This document shows positions 1-12,716 of a DNA stretch of 64,000 nucleotides, piece after piece. The DNA lies in NCBI RefSeq assembly GCF_024868665.1, contig NC_079900.1:2815542-2879541 (forward strand). Reading direction: 5' to 3'. The stretch's first letter is position 1. Every line of letters starts with the position of its first letter. A model generated the notes under the pieces. It did no database searches and had not been told where the DNA came from. It worked only from the letters and a program-made list of their open reading frames with translations. The stretch is from Triplophysa rosa (taxonomy: Eukaryota > Chordata > Actinopteri > Cypriniformes > Nemacheilidae). Position numbers and translations under genes: made by a program.

Positions 1-546
1 AAGATGAATCAAATCAAGCTTGTTTTCAATCATCTCTATTACACTCCCAGCATTAAGAGTACCTGCTTCTATCGCCCTAGTGGCCTATCGAGATCAACAG
101 CTTGTTTTTGTTGCACTCGGGTTTCCTTCGGTATTTATTTGCTTATATGAAACTGGCTTAAGGAAGTGTTAGCTCGTCTATCGCCTGCGACCCTTGACTG
201 AAATAACTCGACCAGCTCAAGTCATATATGCTCAATCATCCAGCATCTGCTTAAAGTATCAGTGAATGTGGGCCAGTCATGATTCGACGGGGTCAGAACT
301 CCGCTTAAATCACATCGCTGAATGATGAATCAAATGCTTCTAGTTATTATTGTATGTGTGTTTAAAGATGTTTACTGTGTTGTTTGACTGGATATAATGT
401 ATTTCAAGCAGGAACTTAAAACAAAGGCTCTTTGGTCATCCAACTTGAATAGAAAGGTCAACCACCCACATTTGCTAAGTTTGACTAAACCAGCATCAGG
501 ACCAGGCCAACATTATAAACAACCTAGCTACGTATAATTATTTATT

Positions 547-785
547 TACCTTCATATAATTGTAAACATAAATGACTATCTTTCTTCTGCAGAACACAAA
601 AGAAGATATTTTGAAGAATGTTGATAATCAAACAACGTTGACCCCCATTGACTTCCATTGTATGAAAACCATTTCTCAAAATATCTCTTTTTGTGTTCCA
701 CTGAAGAAGGAGTCGTATACAGATTTGAAAATGAGGAGGAACAAATGATGACCAAATTTTCATTTTTTTGTTAGCTGTCCCTTCA
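547..785. repeat. Fold-back MITE copy, CTATCCCTTTAA-type family, degraded
   Basis: It contains the recognisable core of a repeat family seen several times in this window: CTGCAGAACACAAAAGAAGA, ATTTTGAAGAATG, then CCCCATTGACTTCCATTG and an inverted CAAAATATCTC, ending in a tail resembling TTCATTTTTTTGTTAGCTGTCCCTT. The best-preserved copy is at 26222-26503. The open frame at 542-763 is a by-product of this repeat. Confidence 0.55.
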
Positions 786-3689
786 GGCTATCCGCTAAAC
801 TGTCCAACAGGGGTGGCGAGCAAAACAAACGCTGCTCTCTTAAGATCTCACAGTCGTCCCTTTGTGATTTTTACTACGTTGCAGTTTCTGACTTTACAAG
901 CAGATAAGAGCCATGGTCAAAGTGTGCGGCCGAGCACTTCACAGGTTTTTTCTGTTAGCTGAAGGCACGCCCCACCGAAAGCGTGGCCATATTGTGGCAG
1001 ACTTGAGAAGAGCGAGGAACAGATGGTGCTCTCAGCAACGAAGGCTGCGGGCCTGTTGTGATGACACAACGTGCCGGTTAAAGCACACGAGCCCCTCGGA
1101 CCATGCTCGCCAAGTCAAGCTGCTAAAAATACAACAGGGTAATGTTGAGCTCAGCACGGCACTGAAAGAGCGCAAGGTTAGAGGCGAGGTGTGGACTTTA
1201 AACGTGTGAAATGTGAACAATGCAGCCTTCTGTGAGTTACCACAGGTGTACTAGATCTGTCTTCACGGGTTTCGAGGTTTCAAATTATTTACTAGACAAC
1301 TACATTAGATTAGCACTAAATAATATAAAATGGAGCGGATGAGACCAAGTACAATCGCCTGAAGGCATTTAAACGAAGAGTTCACACAAATTCTTATAAA
1401 TGAGTCATCTAGACATCTCATCTCTAGACAAATTTAACAACTGCTGTTAGTTATAATACAGAACAAGGAATTTGCGTCAAAGTCAGTCTTTTAATGGAAT
1501 GAATGCGTGTACTTTCAATATTGCATTGGACATTTAAACAACGCAATGACAACAAACATCAAGGTGGAAATTAAAACATTAGGTGTTGGATGAAATACAA
1601 AATATAATCAAATGAAGTGCATGCATGACGCATGCGAAAAGGAGGAAATAAAGCGGCATAATTGTTATAAAATACAAACTATAACACCTCGTCTTGTGTC
1701 AACACGACCGCAAATACATTCACTTCAAGCCCACATAATGTCCATCAATGAGGGCGAGATTTGATTGAACCCCGTACGCACTGAAAGGACAAAAGCGCAA
1801 ACTAGCAGCATCTGTCGCCGGGGCGATGGACGTCCAATGAGCCTGTTGCCTAGCAACGGAGGCTTTGGAAAAACACAGCTGTTGCCATAGCTCACTCTGT
1901 TGGAATGCAGCATCACGCTACAGTGGTCCCGAGCTTATTGGTTGAAACACACAAATACACACAATCTGAAGGAAACCGGAGAGGTGAAACGTAATCAGCT
2001 AGCTCACAGATGTTGAGAGAATGACGAAATAGAAAACAGGTAAAAGACCAATCAACTTCCATAAAATACGTGATTGATGAACATTTGTCATTAAGAGCAA
2101 AATGTCTTTATTCTCTTAAAGCGAAAGATGTTGATACTTGGTTAGCGATGTCGTACTGCCGTACAAACCATCTCACATAATCCCAAGCGGCTCGTGGGTC
2201 TGTTCCTTAGTGTATTATGGTAAACCCCCGGATCATATTCTGTTGGCAGACACAGGAGGTAAATTGAATTAATGTGAACACGATTAGGGAGGTGAGCCCT
2301 GAGCCCGCAGGGTTTACCAGTCGCTATGGAGAGGTGTGCACAACATGTACAGTGAGCCAAGGGATTTTAGGGCTAAACTAACAAACCGCCACCATGAAAC
2401 AATGAAACTTCAATGGTAATACCATGCCACTGTAGGTACTTCAAAGAATACCGCGGTATTACCATAGTGCCTTACAAGATCTATCTGTGATGATGCACGT
2501 AATGTGATTTGCACTTTTATTGGTTGAGGGTGAATCACGGTGCGACACGAATAGTAACAGGTGTCAAGGTTTTAGAGTTGTGCGAGCTCTGTGACAGAAA
2601 TAGATCTACAATGGGACATGCCTTAGAGAGATCGATGAGGGTGGAGTCACGCTCTTACTTGCCCTGAGCATTTACATTGGTTTCCAAACATTTGTCAGAC
2701 ATTTGCTTTCCTCGATTATATTATATAATCAGAATGTCTAAATGAACATTTTGTGCTAAGCACCATGCATCAAACAGCCAGGTCTGACAGGATGCCAGAC
2801 GTTCTTACATGCCGTTTTTAGCCCCTGACTTCAAAGCTTTTAATAGCGTGTCACAAAATAACAAAGCAGTGTGTCGGACATCATATCCGGGAGGTAATGC
2901 CACGGAGGCATCGTGGGTAGCAGAATGAGGACACGGTAAGAACATCAGAGGGGTAAAGGGGATTGATGGCATGCCTCGTCTCTGTAAAGCCACGTTGCAT
3001 GACCTTATCTCTTTTTATGGACTCGGTATTTGGCGACCTTTCCCACAATTCCTTGCAGAAGGGGTTCCCTAAAGAGCAGGGGCACCACACGCCCGCTGTA
3101 CAGCATCGCTGGAAGGTGGGAAGAACCCTTACTCTCTATGAGCAACCGCATCAAATACATAGTTGTGGGAAATAATTCGTTATTTACAGTGTTTGGAGAA
3201 AGAAAATAATTATTTTATGATGGCTGCAATATAACGTGAGCCATTTAGATGTTGCTAAGTGAGACATTTTGGACGTCAGACAGATGGTCACGCCAGGTCT
3301 TAAGGTCATGAAACCTTTGACCAACTACAAAGCAACTGGACCCAGTCAGTGGAAGAGCTCTCTCTCTGCAAAAACCTGCCGAGATCAAACCAAATCCATT
3401 TCATTCGGTTTCATACAGAAGACGATAGAAGACCACTCCATGAATTATTAAGAAACATAATATGTTCGGAAACTCAAACGTTGACAGTCACGTCCCAACG
3501 ACGAAACTTAAAATCTCAACCGTGCCACACATCAAAGATTGACTGATGAAAATGTCAAAAAGGACGAATGAAACAAACTTGAACTGATTCGTCAATTGTA
3601 CCCATCACCTGAAATCCCATCGCTCGGCAGGTGCGCATCCACGCACACAACTGAATCCGGACCGCCACGGATAGCCGCGGCCCCTCCTG

Positions 3690-3800
3690 CCGAGATAATG
3701 CATGTCCTTATATGGCCGGCGGTGGCTGGGAATAAATAAATAGTGATTGTGTCAGGTGACAGCAGCTGTGCGGGGACGACGACGAGGAATCTATAGTGGA
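3690..3800. promoter_or_regulatory. Candidate muscle regulatory module (CArG box plus E-boxes)
   Basis: The sequence shows a perfect CArG box, CCTTATATGG, at 3706-3715, an A/T-rich MEF2-like stretch at 3731-3743 (not a perfect consensus), and E-boxes CAGGTG at 3753-3758 and CAGCTG at 3763-3768, all within about 65 bases in a locally GC-rich setting. SRF, MEF2 and myogenic bHLH factors bind such sites in muscle genes. It lies about 0.9 kb inside the presumed first intron of the probable srl gene. Function is inferred. Confidence 0.35.
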
Positions 3801-4627
3801 CAGTGTCCGGTTACAGAACCACTTCCAATCTTAGACACCTGACGGACCTGAGCGACGGCCGGCCGAGAGAAGCCCAAGGACGGGAGAAGGGTAGCGGACC
3901 CTCAGCTGAAGTTTGAGAGCTAAAGATGGGGCTCGACTTGAGGTCAAAGGACGAGATTCAGAGATTCGGATGCAATAAAATGAAAGAACTGTCAAAATTA
4001 CAGTAGGATGTCTTTGTATTCGAGAAAAGGTGAAGACGTGGAATAAAGGGAGATTTTAATAGTCGCCCCGCAAGCTTTTGGCCCCCAGACTCGAGCTCTT
4101 TCCATCAGCTGGTGTCACGCCTCACGACAGCTGACGCTAAAAACCTCGGCCGTACGAAAATAACTCGACTGAGAAACCGGTCTTCCAATAGCTTATTACA
4201 GAACACATATAAATCAAAAAGATTTCGCACTTCGTTTCTAACTCGACACAGTCATGTTTCGACTTTGGTATCCACAGTCCAGTTATTATTGAACGCTGTG
4301 GGTTTAAATAGCTCGGCTGGTTGCAGGACGACAGCAGATGGTGTCATGGGCCTGTCGGTGACCATCATGATTTTTAAGCACCATTTGGTGTCTTTGGCTC
4401 ATACTCGTTCTGAAAGGTGTCTACAGACCGTTTCAAAACGACGTGAGCATTTTGCAGGAGAATGAGCAATGCTGTGCCGGCCTGAAAGCACGTGATCTCC
4501 AACTGGCCTGTTTTTCTACTGCAAAAAGTTTCAAGACAGGCACTCCGTCTTTCAAGCGTCCTTCGCCGACGACTCTAAGCACATCACGAGTCACTAGTAT
4601 TGAACATTTGAAGTGAAAAGCTCTTAC

Positions 4628-4685
4628 CTGCCGCGGCCAGAAGCAGCAGAGGCACGGCGAAGCAGAACGTGAGTAAGACCTTCAT
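4628..4685 (-). CDS. srl: First coding exon with signal peptide, probable sarcalumenin (partial)
   Basis: Read on the minus strand, ATG at 4685-4683 opens 19 codons (MKVLLTFCFAVPLLLLAAA plus one base) and runs into a consensus donor, GCAG|GTAAGA, at 4627. The peptide has a lysine followed by a long hydrophobic core and small residues, which is a classical secretory signal sequence, so the product enters the ER. No further exon of this gene is recognised between 1 and 4627; the rest lies off the left edge. The name rests on neighbourhood: in human, SRL sits beside TFAP4 on the same strand. Sarcalumenin is a luminal calcium-binding glycoprotein of muscle sarcoplasmic reticulum, which fits a secretory leader and the muscle-type motifs near 3.7 kb. 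The exon alone cannot prove identity; any secreted protein could begin this way. Confidence 0.5.
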
Positions 4686-4721
4686 GTTGGCTGCCAGGAG
4701 ACCTCTGGAAGCCTCTTAGGC

Positions 4722-4729
4722 TATATATA
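4722..4729 (-). promoter_or_regulatory. TATA box upstream of the signal-peptide exon
   Basis: On the minus strand the sequence reads GGTATATATAGCC, a strong TATA element, 37-44 bases before the ATG at 4685. A start site about 30 bases downstream would leave a 5' UTR of only about 10 nt, so either the leader is very short or another start site is used. Confidence 0.5.
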
Positions 4730-5098
4730 CCAGGCAGAGAAGGTCGGAGGGCACCAGCGAGAGGGTGGTCTTACGGACGGGACCGCTGGTTGATAACGTC
4801 TACGTGGAGGGGGCTGGTGCCGCAGGCGTCAGAACGGAGCGACACGGCACTCTACAGATGACAGCAGCTGACTGTCTCTTTTAGCCGAGCTGTCAGGGCC
4901 GTGATGTTGGATGAGGGGTGTGAAGCCGAAGCGACTGAGAGCTTTGGTACTTCGGCTGGTCTTAACAAACAAGAACGATCATTTAAAGAAATGTTATATA
5001 TATATAATGTTCTTCTCTTAGACAAACACATTTATGATATATTATAACGATATTTTCATACAGAGGGCTGTGCAAGAGTTTGGCATATTTGAATCTTG

Positions 5099-5542
5099 TT
5101 TTAAATCTTAGATTAAAGTTAGGTAGGAAATTTATTTCGATTTTTCCAGCAGACAAAAACTTTAACTTTTTTGCTTGTGCATATATGATGGGTCAAATGT
5201 TTAACACGACAAATATTGTAGCATTTTTTAAAGATTTTAGAATAATAGTACACACAAAATGTATGCATGTGCATGCTTATATACAGACGCACAAAGAATA
5301 AATGTTGTTTTAAACCTTACTTGTATTTTAAAGTACACGACTGGTCAAAAGTTTTTGGACACGTGGGTGAAATGTCTCTAATTATTAAAGAAAAACTTTT
5401 GTGCTTAAATGTCTGAAATCAATTTTTTATGTTTTTTATGACAAAACTAACATTTTCAAAAAGTTTTTGAAATGGATGGCTTTGGCTGAATAATGAAGAA
5501 AGAGCAGTCGATAAGAGCACAGACTAGATGGGAACTTCCTTA
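5099..5542 (+). repeat. Direct duplication, copy 1 (without MITE)
   Basis: The segment starts TTTTAAATCTTAGAT and ends around AGACTAGATGGGAAC. It is repeated at 6430-7232 in the same orientation with moderate divergence. Shared landmarks are TTTTTCCAGC-GACAAAAACTTT, GGGTCAAATGTTTAACA, ACAGACGCACAAAGAATAAA, CTGGTCAAA-GTTTTTGGACAC and GAAGAAAGAGCAGTCGATAA. No coding potential is seen. Confidence 0.8.
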
Positions 5543-6429
5543 CAATGGTTTAAAAAGCATCTCAGGGTGAGACCTCAAGACGCTGCTTGATAAAATGACA
5601 AGAAAACATGGGAAATTCTAGACTGAAGATGATAAAATATAACATGTTTAAATTTATTTACATAATTCTCATAGTTCCCTGATCTTTATAAGTTTATTAT
5701 TATTCTAAAATGTGAAAAATATAAACGCATAAGTGATCAAGTCAGTGATAAAAAAAGGCAAATAATGTTTAAAAATCTAACCATTTTTTCCTACTGACAA
5801 AGTAAAGGAGCTATAAAGAAACTTTTTAATTATAATTTTGCTTAATTAAAAAAAGTGTACACACACACATGGTTGGTCAAGTGTTAACGTTCTCATCATT
5901 CATTTTTCTTCACAATAGTAAGTTTTTTGTAAAAGTATATTTATGCTGCGTTCAAGACACCTCGGACCTTGTTAACATTAAAACGCCGCTGTTCCAGAAA
6001 TATCCTAAATCTGAGGTGTGATAACACACGCACACTTAACTTTGGGGTAATTTGGGGCAGTTTTTGATCTCAATATCAAAGTGTCCCAATTTCACCTGAA
6101 TTCACACTGAATGTAATATACATATAGGAAAAATCAAAACAGATTACATATAATACATGTTGAGTAACTATTAAATAGAATTATAAATATAATTTTTAAG
6201 TAGTTATTAAGAGATTATCATGTGATCACTTTTATACTTTCTTTATGCTAATAATAAACTATTTGTTTTGTTTGCACATGGCTCATTCCACACTAGTACT
6301 CGTGTATCTTCAGACCTATTAAAATGATTTTTTAACGGGTGTTAACCTCAGCCATGCTGGGCAGGACGACAGGAGCGGACAGCCGTGAATTAGGTGTAAA
6401 AGTGAGCTTGGGTTGAGAATAACACGCTA

Positions 6430-7232
6430 TTTTAAATCTTAGATTTAAGTTAGGTAATAGGACAGTTATTTTGATTTTTCCAGCTGACAAAAACTTTTTT
6501 GCTTATGCACATATATGACGGGTCAAATGTTTAACATGACAAAGTTTGTAGCATTTTTTTCAGATTTTAGTATGATAGTAAACACAAAATGTATGCATGT
6601 ATATATGTGCATGTTTATATACAGACGCACAAAGAATAAATGTTGTTTTAAACTAGAGCTGTCAACCGATTAATCACGATTAATCGCATCCAGAACAAAA
6701 GTTTGTGTTTACATAATATTTATCCATGTACTGTGCATAATAATTTTGTATTTATAAATACAAACACATACACATGAATACATATTTAGGAAATATTTAA
6801 ATATATTTATTTATATTTACCAATAATTGAAATTATAAATAAATGTTTATACATTTTTTTATTTTTCTTAAATATATGCATGTATGTGTTAATAAATACA
6901 AAATTATTATGCACAGTACACAGATATATATTATGTAAACACAAACTTTTATTCTGGATGCGATTACTCGCGATTAATCGTTTGACAGCCCTATTTGAAA
7001 CCTTACTTGTATATTAAAGTGCACTGCTGGTCAAACGTTTTTGGACACTTGAGTGAAATGTCTCTAATTATTTGAAAAAACTGGTGTGCTTAAATGTCTG
7101 AAATCAGTAGACAAAAATATATTTTTTATGACAAAACTAACATTTTCAAAATGTTTTTGAAATTGATGACTTTGGCTGAATAATGAAGAAAGAGCAGTCG
7201 ATAACAGCACAGACTAGATGGGAAGTTCCTTA
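6430..7232 (+). repeat. Direct duplication, copy 2, split by a MITE
   Basis: This is the second copy of the 5099-5542 segment. Its extra length is explained by the 340-bp fold-back element at 6654-6993, absent from copy 1 at the same point. The duplication therefore probably predates the insertion. Confidence 0.8.
6654..6993. mobile_element. hAT-like fold-back MITE, about 340 bp
   Basis: The termini are TAGAGCTGTCAA... and ...TTGACAGCCCTA, and the element is a long imperfect palindrome (CGATTAATC...GATTAATCG; AACAAAAGTTTGTGTTTACA mirrored near the right end). Flanks are TTTTAAAC (6646-6653) and TTTGAAAC (6994-7001), an 8-bp target duplication with one mismatch. Copy 1 of the host segment has a single GTTTTAAACC here, an empty site. 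No transposase is present. Confidence 0.8.
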
Positions 7233-7491
7233 AATTTGTAATCAAATATTTGTTATTATTGAGGAATTCCTCAACATATACACACTCAGCAACCCTTCCT
7301 TCATTAACCTGCCAATAGACTGTGTGTTATACAAGCCCCATTAAAGCCCACTTCAAATACCACGGCTAGACGTTACGGTACATAATACCGCGTCTTTAAA
7401 TAATTTAAATATTAAATCAGAGGAAAGTAACACCTTAAAAAAGAGAAATAAATACACGCAACAAAAAAGTTGTAAAAAACAAAGTACAAAC

Positions 7492-9794
7492 TTTATTATT
7501 CTGTTTTTACAAAAGGCACAAGCCTCTTTTCCCCAGTTAAAAAAAAAATACAATAGCTTCTCGACAACCAAATGGACTAACTGTCTCACATAAAGCAAAA
7601 CAATGAGAACAAAAATAGAAACGAAAAATAAAGAGATGACGAACGATAAAAAGAGAGATGATGAGAGACAGGACGAGTCTGGAGACGGTGGAGATGGAAA
7701 GGACCAGTGGACATGGTGTGCTTGGACAATGTGAGGGTTACACACACACAGCCGTGTGGTTCTAAACACAGCGAGAAGAGCTTCGGCCGAGGAGAAGACT
7801 CTTTACAAAAACAAGAGCCGTCCCTCGTTTATACTACAGTAAGTGCTTCACGTTCGTTCTCCTCGACACACCCGACTTGTGATATGTCCTCTAGAGTTCT
7901 TACAGTGATTCCTGCGAGTAGAAAATACACAACGAGAGAGAGACACCCTGTGGCTTCGCTAGAGGAAATGTTCAAATCTGGGAAGCGAAATGGAGATTCT
8001 TTTTTTTTCTTCCAAAAGACAAAACCATTATTAAAGACTGAACGTAAGACGGACGACCCATTTAGCTTGAATAAAAAAGCGCGACTTCAAATGAAACGGA
8101 AACGAACGTATCGATCGGCCCGATTTGACGGCAAGGACGCCGAGGTTCACAGAGTTCACGTGCTGACAGCATCTGTTAAATCCAAGAGAGAAAAAAGGTT
8201 TAAAAATCTGTCCAGCAGCAAAATGATTCCCTGTAATAATTCCTAAGGGATGGGGGGGGACCATGCACACGTTCAAATTTCAGTCCAAAAGAGATTCGAC
8301 CGTTTCGTCTTGCATGGCGAAAACCATTTTTACTTGCCGGTTTATGCACCGACACAGTGGTAGAATGTTCAGGAATGTTTGGAAACGTTCTCGGGGTGGT
8401 GAGCTGTGCGTCTCTTCGGGGTTACTTTAAGGCCTCTTACGCCCGCTGAAGCTGTGTTAAGGCAAGCCACTGGCCGCTGTTGGGCACAAGATACCCGCCC
8501 CCTGTCCCGCCAGGGGTCCGGAGAGCTCGCGGTATCGCACGGCCTCGTAAGTGTCAAGACGGCACTTTCATTACAAAAAAGAAATCTCGGCTTACCCTTT
8601 ATTATCACAAGACACTGATTATCTGTGGTGGGTGTATGAACGTCATACACTACGAGATATGGGAAGTAAAACATTCAAGCCAGCAACTGATCCAGCGAGT
8701 GCATAGTGCACAAGGCGAGTCACTGTAAACCTTACTACAGGCCGCACTAGTTAGGGGACAGGCTTACATTACAATTTTCCTAAAGACCAATGGCCGCCAA
8801 ACACCCGAGCGACTTGAAGGGCGAGCTGTCAGGGCCTGCATAGGCTAAACCGGGTAACCACAACCCTGGTAGTGCTATTTCCTCACGCTCCTAAAATAAA
8901 ATGCATACAAAACACAGGCGATACACAAACAATCGGTTAGCTTATTCCATTAAATGACAAACAACGATACACAAAATTTGGGGGTGGGGACAGTGCCGGG
9001 CGTTTGACATGACGGGGCGGCGCTTCACCTGCACCAGCGTGCGTACTGGGAACCCAGCCCAGTAAAGGCGAGCGACTCTAAGTGCACAGTCCACCTCCAT
9101 CCTTGATGGACTTTGCGTTTTGGGAAAGTGCACACAGCACTAAGCCCCTCTGGCGGTCTTCAGCACACGGATTTCGTTTGACCGACCAGCAGATCACTGG
9201 CGACGGAGGACTAGAAACGCAACTGCACCAAACGTGATGAAAGAAAAGCAACATTTCCTCTAAGGTTTCGCAAGCCGCGGTGCGGAACAGGTTCTCACAG
9301 TGATGCTTCAAGCCTCCCCAGAATAAAAAGAGGAATATGGCGTATCAGAGGGGACGACGGGGGGGTGTGGGTAAAAGAGTTCGTTTGGAGATGAGAGACT
9401 TGGGTTCCTCCAATCAGAACGCTCTCCTGATTTAGGAGAACAGGAAGAGATGAAACGGAGGTCCGGTGAAGGCCTGTTAGTATTTCATACGGCAGAGGAA
9501 ACATCACAGGAGAAGGATTAAGAGCCCGATACATCAAAGTATGGAGAGTGCTATGGAAGTATAGTGTACTGTGGGAGTATACATGAGCACGCTTCCGTCT
9601 GAGGCGCGTTCGGTAACATTTCATTTTTTCACAATGAACCTTTAAGTCTGTCGACATTTGTGAGTCCCGTGTGAAGAGAGCGATAGAAAGACAGGAGATA
9701 GAGAGGGTTTCTGCAGGAGGCCCATCCCCGCGCACCCCCCTCTCCGCGCCCCCCGTTAAATGTGGAGGGGTCGGGGGGGGGGCGGCTGGGGCAG
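7492..9794 (-). other. tfap4: tfap4 3' untranslated region
   Basis: It runs from the TAA stop at 9795-9797 to a poly(A) signal AATAAA on the minus strand at 7492-7497 (TTTATT on plus). No other exon or splice-supported frame lies in between. The open frames at 7707-8246 (plus) and 7353-7769 (minus) lie wholly or largely in this UTR and resemble nothing known. The end point is inferred from the signal; the UTR would be about 2.3 kb. Confidence 0.5.
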
Positions 9795-12681
9795 TTAACA
9801 GTCCTCGGACCCTTCGTGGTCAGAGGCCGTGTCGGAGTCGGCCGTGTCGGTGAGGACACGACCCGGGGTGACGATAACCGCTCTGCGCTTCTCTTCCTCG
9901 GGCACGACCACCCGTTCCTGCGTGCCTTCGATGTGCTGGATTGCCTACGGAAGAACCAAAACACGTCGGTGACTTTGTGACGTAATTCTCAAAGTTTATT
10001 CAGTAAGTAGATTTTAGATTTAAAGATCCAGTGCTTCCTATAAATCAGCGAGCTTATTTTGAAAATATCGATTTTTGCACATTTCTAATTCGATTCTACA
10101 TCTTGTCGAGTTCAAACCCGCTTGACACCGGCCAAATGAAACTTCACTCTGAAGCTGTTAAGTACAAAAACTTCATTACATTTTTACTTAGGATTAGCGC
10201 AGAATTGTTAACCGTTTTACCTGCACAATGGTGTCCAAGTTCTGTCGTGATGTGGATGCTGTGTTGATCACGGAGGTGGGGTTACCCATGGTTACCACGG
10301 TGACGTGATGAGAAGGGGGTGGCGGCACGGGGGCAGGAACGATGACCGTGGCATGATGGGTGGGCGCAGGAGGCGTGGCAGGAGAAAACACCTGAGCGAT
10401 GAAGCACACATATTTTCCATAAGCAAACCTAATGAAGCTTCTCTTTGAAGATATCAAGAAACTGTTTTTTAATCATTTATCATCATCAGTTTTATCAACC
10501 AAAAAAAGAGCAAATTTTGATCAGCGTATGATATTCTACAGAAAACAAACTTTGGTTTCAATTCGTTTAGCAAAAACATTTTGCGTGCAATTTTTTAGCT
10601 GATGTCAGGCCTCATAACTCAAACCCTCGCAAGTCAAAGGATTTTATTGTTTGCGTTGTGTGTTTCACTTAGAAAATGCATGACATTGTGGCAATTCTGC
10701 ATCTTAAACTCTTCTAATGCCCTCTAGTGGATCAACACTTCAGCTGTAACTTAATTGTGGTGTAAGAGAAATGCCGGATCGTCTCACCAGCGGGCTGCGA
10801 GCGGGAGCCGTCTCCTTTCCCACCTGCTCCTGCATGCGCATCAGAGTCTGCGTCTGCGTCTGCACCTGCTGTTCCTGGACGTGCTGGGCGATCACCTTTA
10901 GCTTCTCAGGGTACAAGTGGGCATCCAATGAGCGGATCTGATACAAACAGAGAGTCCCATTTAGTGTTCAGTATTTTACTTCATCTAAAGTTATGTCTAC
11001 CAAGTTTCAAAAAACAGGATTTCATTTGCATTTCAAGTATGATGTTCTCAGGGAATTTTTGTACTTTCTGTGAGTTCTCATTAAATACACAAAGCCTAAA
11101 GTGAGCTAATTATGGCAGGCGAACCGCCGCCGCTAATGAACAGTTTGATAACGGATTATACAGACAGCAACTCTTCCACGCTGCCATGACTACAAACACG
11201 AGATCTGGCCGAGCAAAACTCTGAGCGACAGATCAAACAGCACCCAATGAAAAGTGAAGTTTCGCAAACTTTGATCAACAAAAGTGACTAATACTATTTG
11301 TCTCAAGGAGCCAGCCCTGAACAGTTTCATTATTTCCTTTAGGAACGCACCAATACAGAAGTTTGGCAAATGTGACGGATAATAAAGCAGATATATAAAC
11401 CTGTTTATTCAAAAATATTACACCTGGCCAATAACACACGTTTTGCACTGAAAACGTCTTGCGTAAAGTTTTTTTTGTTTTTTTGTTGATAAAAACGACA
11501 TAATAATGCAATAGTGTCTAATAATATAATAAAACAAAACGATGGTTTCCATGGTTTCGTACCTGTTCCTCCAGCATCATGCGAACCGAGCGTTCTTTAT
11601 CCAGCTGTTGTCGGAGTTCGATCATTTCTCGCCGGAGATCCTCCACTTTCTCCTCCTCGAGGATGTCTGGAGAGCCGATGCCCTCGTCCTTCTCCTCCGC
11701 ACGCCTCCTCTTCGGGGAGGAGCCGCTGAACTCCTTCTGAGACGACAGGAAAGATCATTTAAGAGAACAGTCGAGTAAAGATGCTCTGCTTTCAGTTGCT
11801 AGTGTCGAGTCCTATGAAACACGTACTGAAATATTTCAAGTCGCTTTAGATCGGTTAAACATTAGAATTAAATGTAAAATAAGCTTTCAAGCTATTATTA
11901 GAGAACAGCAAAATACACCTAAATATTTTTGTGATGGAGGCCGTGAAAATTTTGGCAGGGCTGTCACGATGATGAAATTTGGTTGACGACTGATCGTCTA
12001 TTAAATAATTGCGATTAATTGTCCGTTTAAAGGCTTTGCCGTTTTTTGATTAATTACAATTAATTTAGTCAATGAATAAAATATAGATACATTAAGAAAT
12101 GTGAAAATTCTGCAAATAACTTGTAAAATTCCCTAGAATTTAGAAGAAAAAAAACGGAGATATGAGGATGATGTCGTCTTGCGGTGTAGATGCAGCAAAT
12201 CTGGAATCACTTTAGTAAAACTCAAACACAAAAAGTACAAATCTGATACAACTCAAACGATGAAGAAATTTGAACGTAACAGTGAGCGCAGATCACGGAC
12301 AGTGGATGTAAAATGCTGCAGATCATCCTTGTTTTCTAAGGATTTACAATCTGAAATAATTGCGATTATGTCAAATAATTGCGACAGCCCTAACAACAGC
12401 CGGCACATTTTGCAACTAACTCAAAGGTTTTCATTAACTTGCCAGCTGGGTACAGATGTCTACCAGTAATGCCCAAATGACCCAGTATCGGTCGATTAAT
12501 CGTCTGGCAGATGTATCAGTCTATTTCTAACATACACCAGGTGTGAGTCTGGTTTCTCAGGTCAAAGAGCTTCACCTGTATGTAGCGTTTCAGTTGGGTG
12601 TTCTGTTGCAGCAGCCGGGTCTTCTCCTGCTCCATTGAGAAGATGTATTCAGCCGTCTGCTGTAAGATGGCAGCCTGGAAA

Positions 12682-12716
<35 letters not shown>

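Larger units (their letters stand above)
1..4627 (-). other. Presumed first intron of the probable srl gene
   Basis: No coding exon, RNA gene or long conserved-looking frame could be recognised here. The stretch holds one fold-back repeat (547-785), a short fold-back around 2412-2483 (GGTAATACCATG / GGTATTACCAT) and the regulatory-looking cluster near 3.7 kb. Short open frames on both strands lack splice context or family resemblance. Confidence 0.45.

Noticed and set aside
1740..1790. A minus-strand GGTTCAATC resembling a tRNA T-loop
   Set aside because: No matching A box, anticodon stem or acceptor stem could be built around it.
7353..8246. Overlapping open frames of 138 and 179 codons on opposite strands
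   Set aside because: They fall wholly or largely within the inferred tfap4 3' UTR, have poly-Lys/poly-Phe bias from A/T runs, and no splice context or family resemblance.
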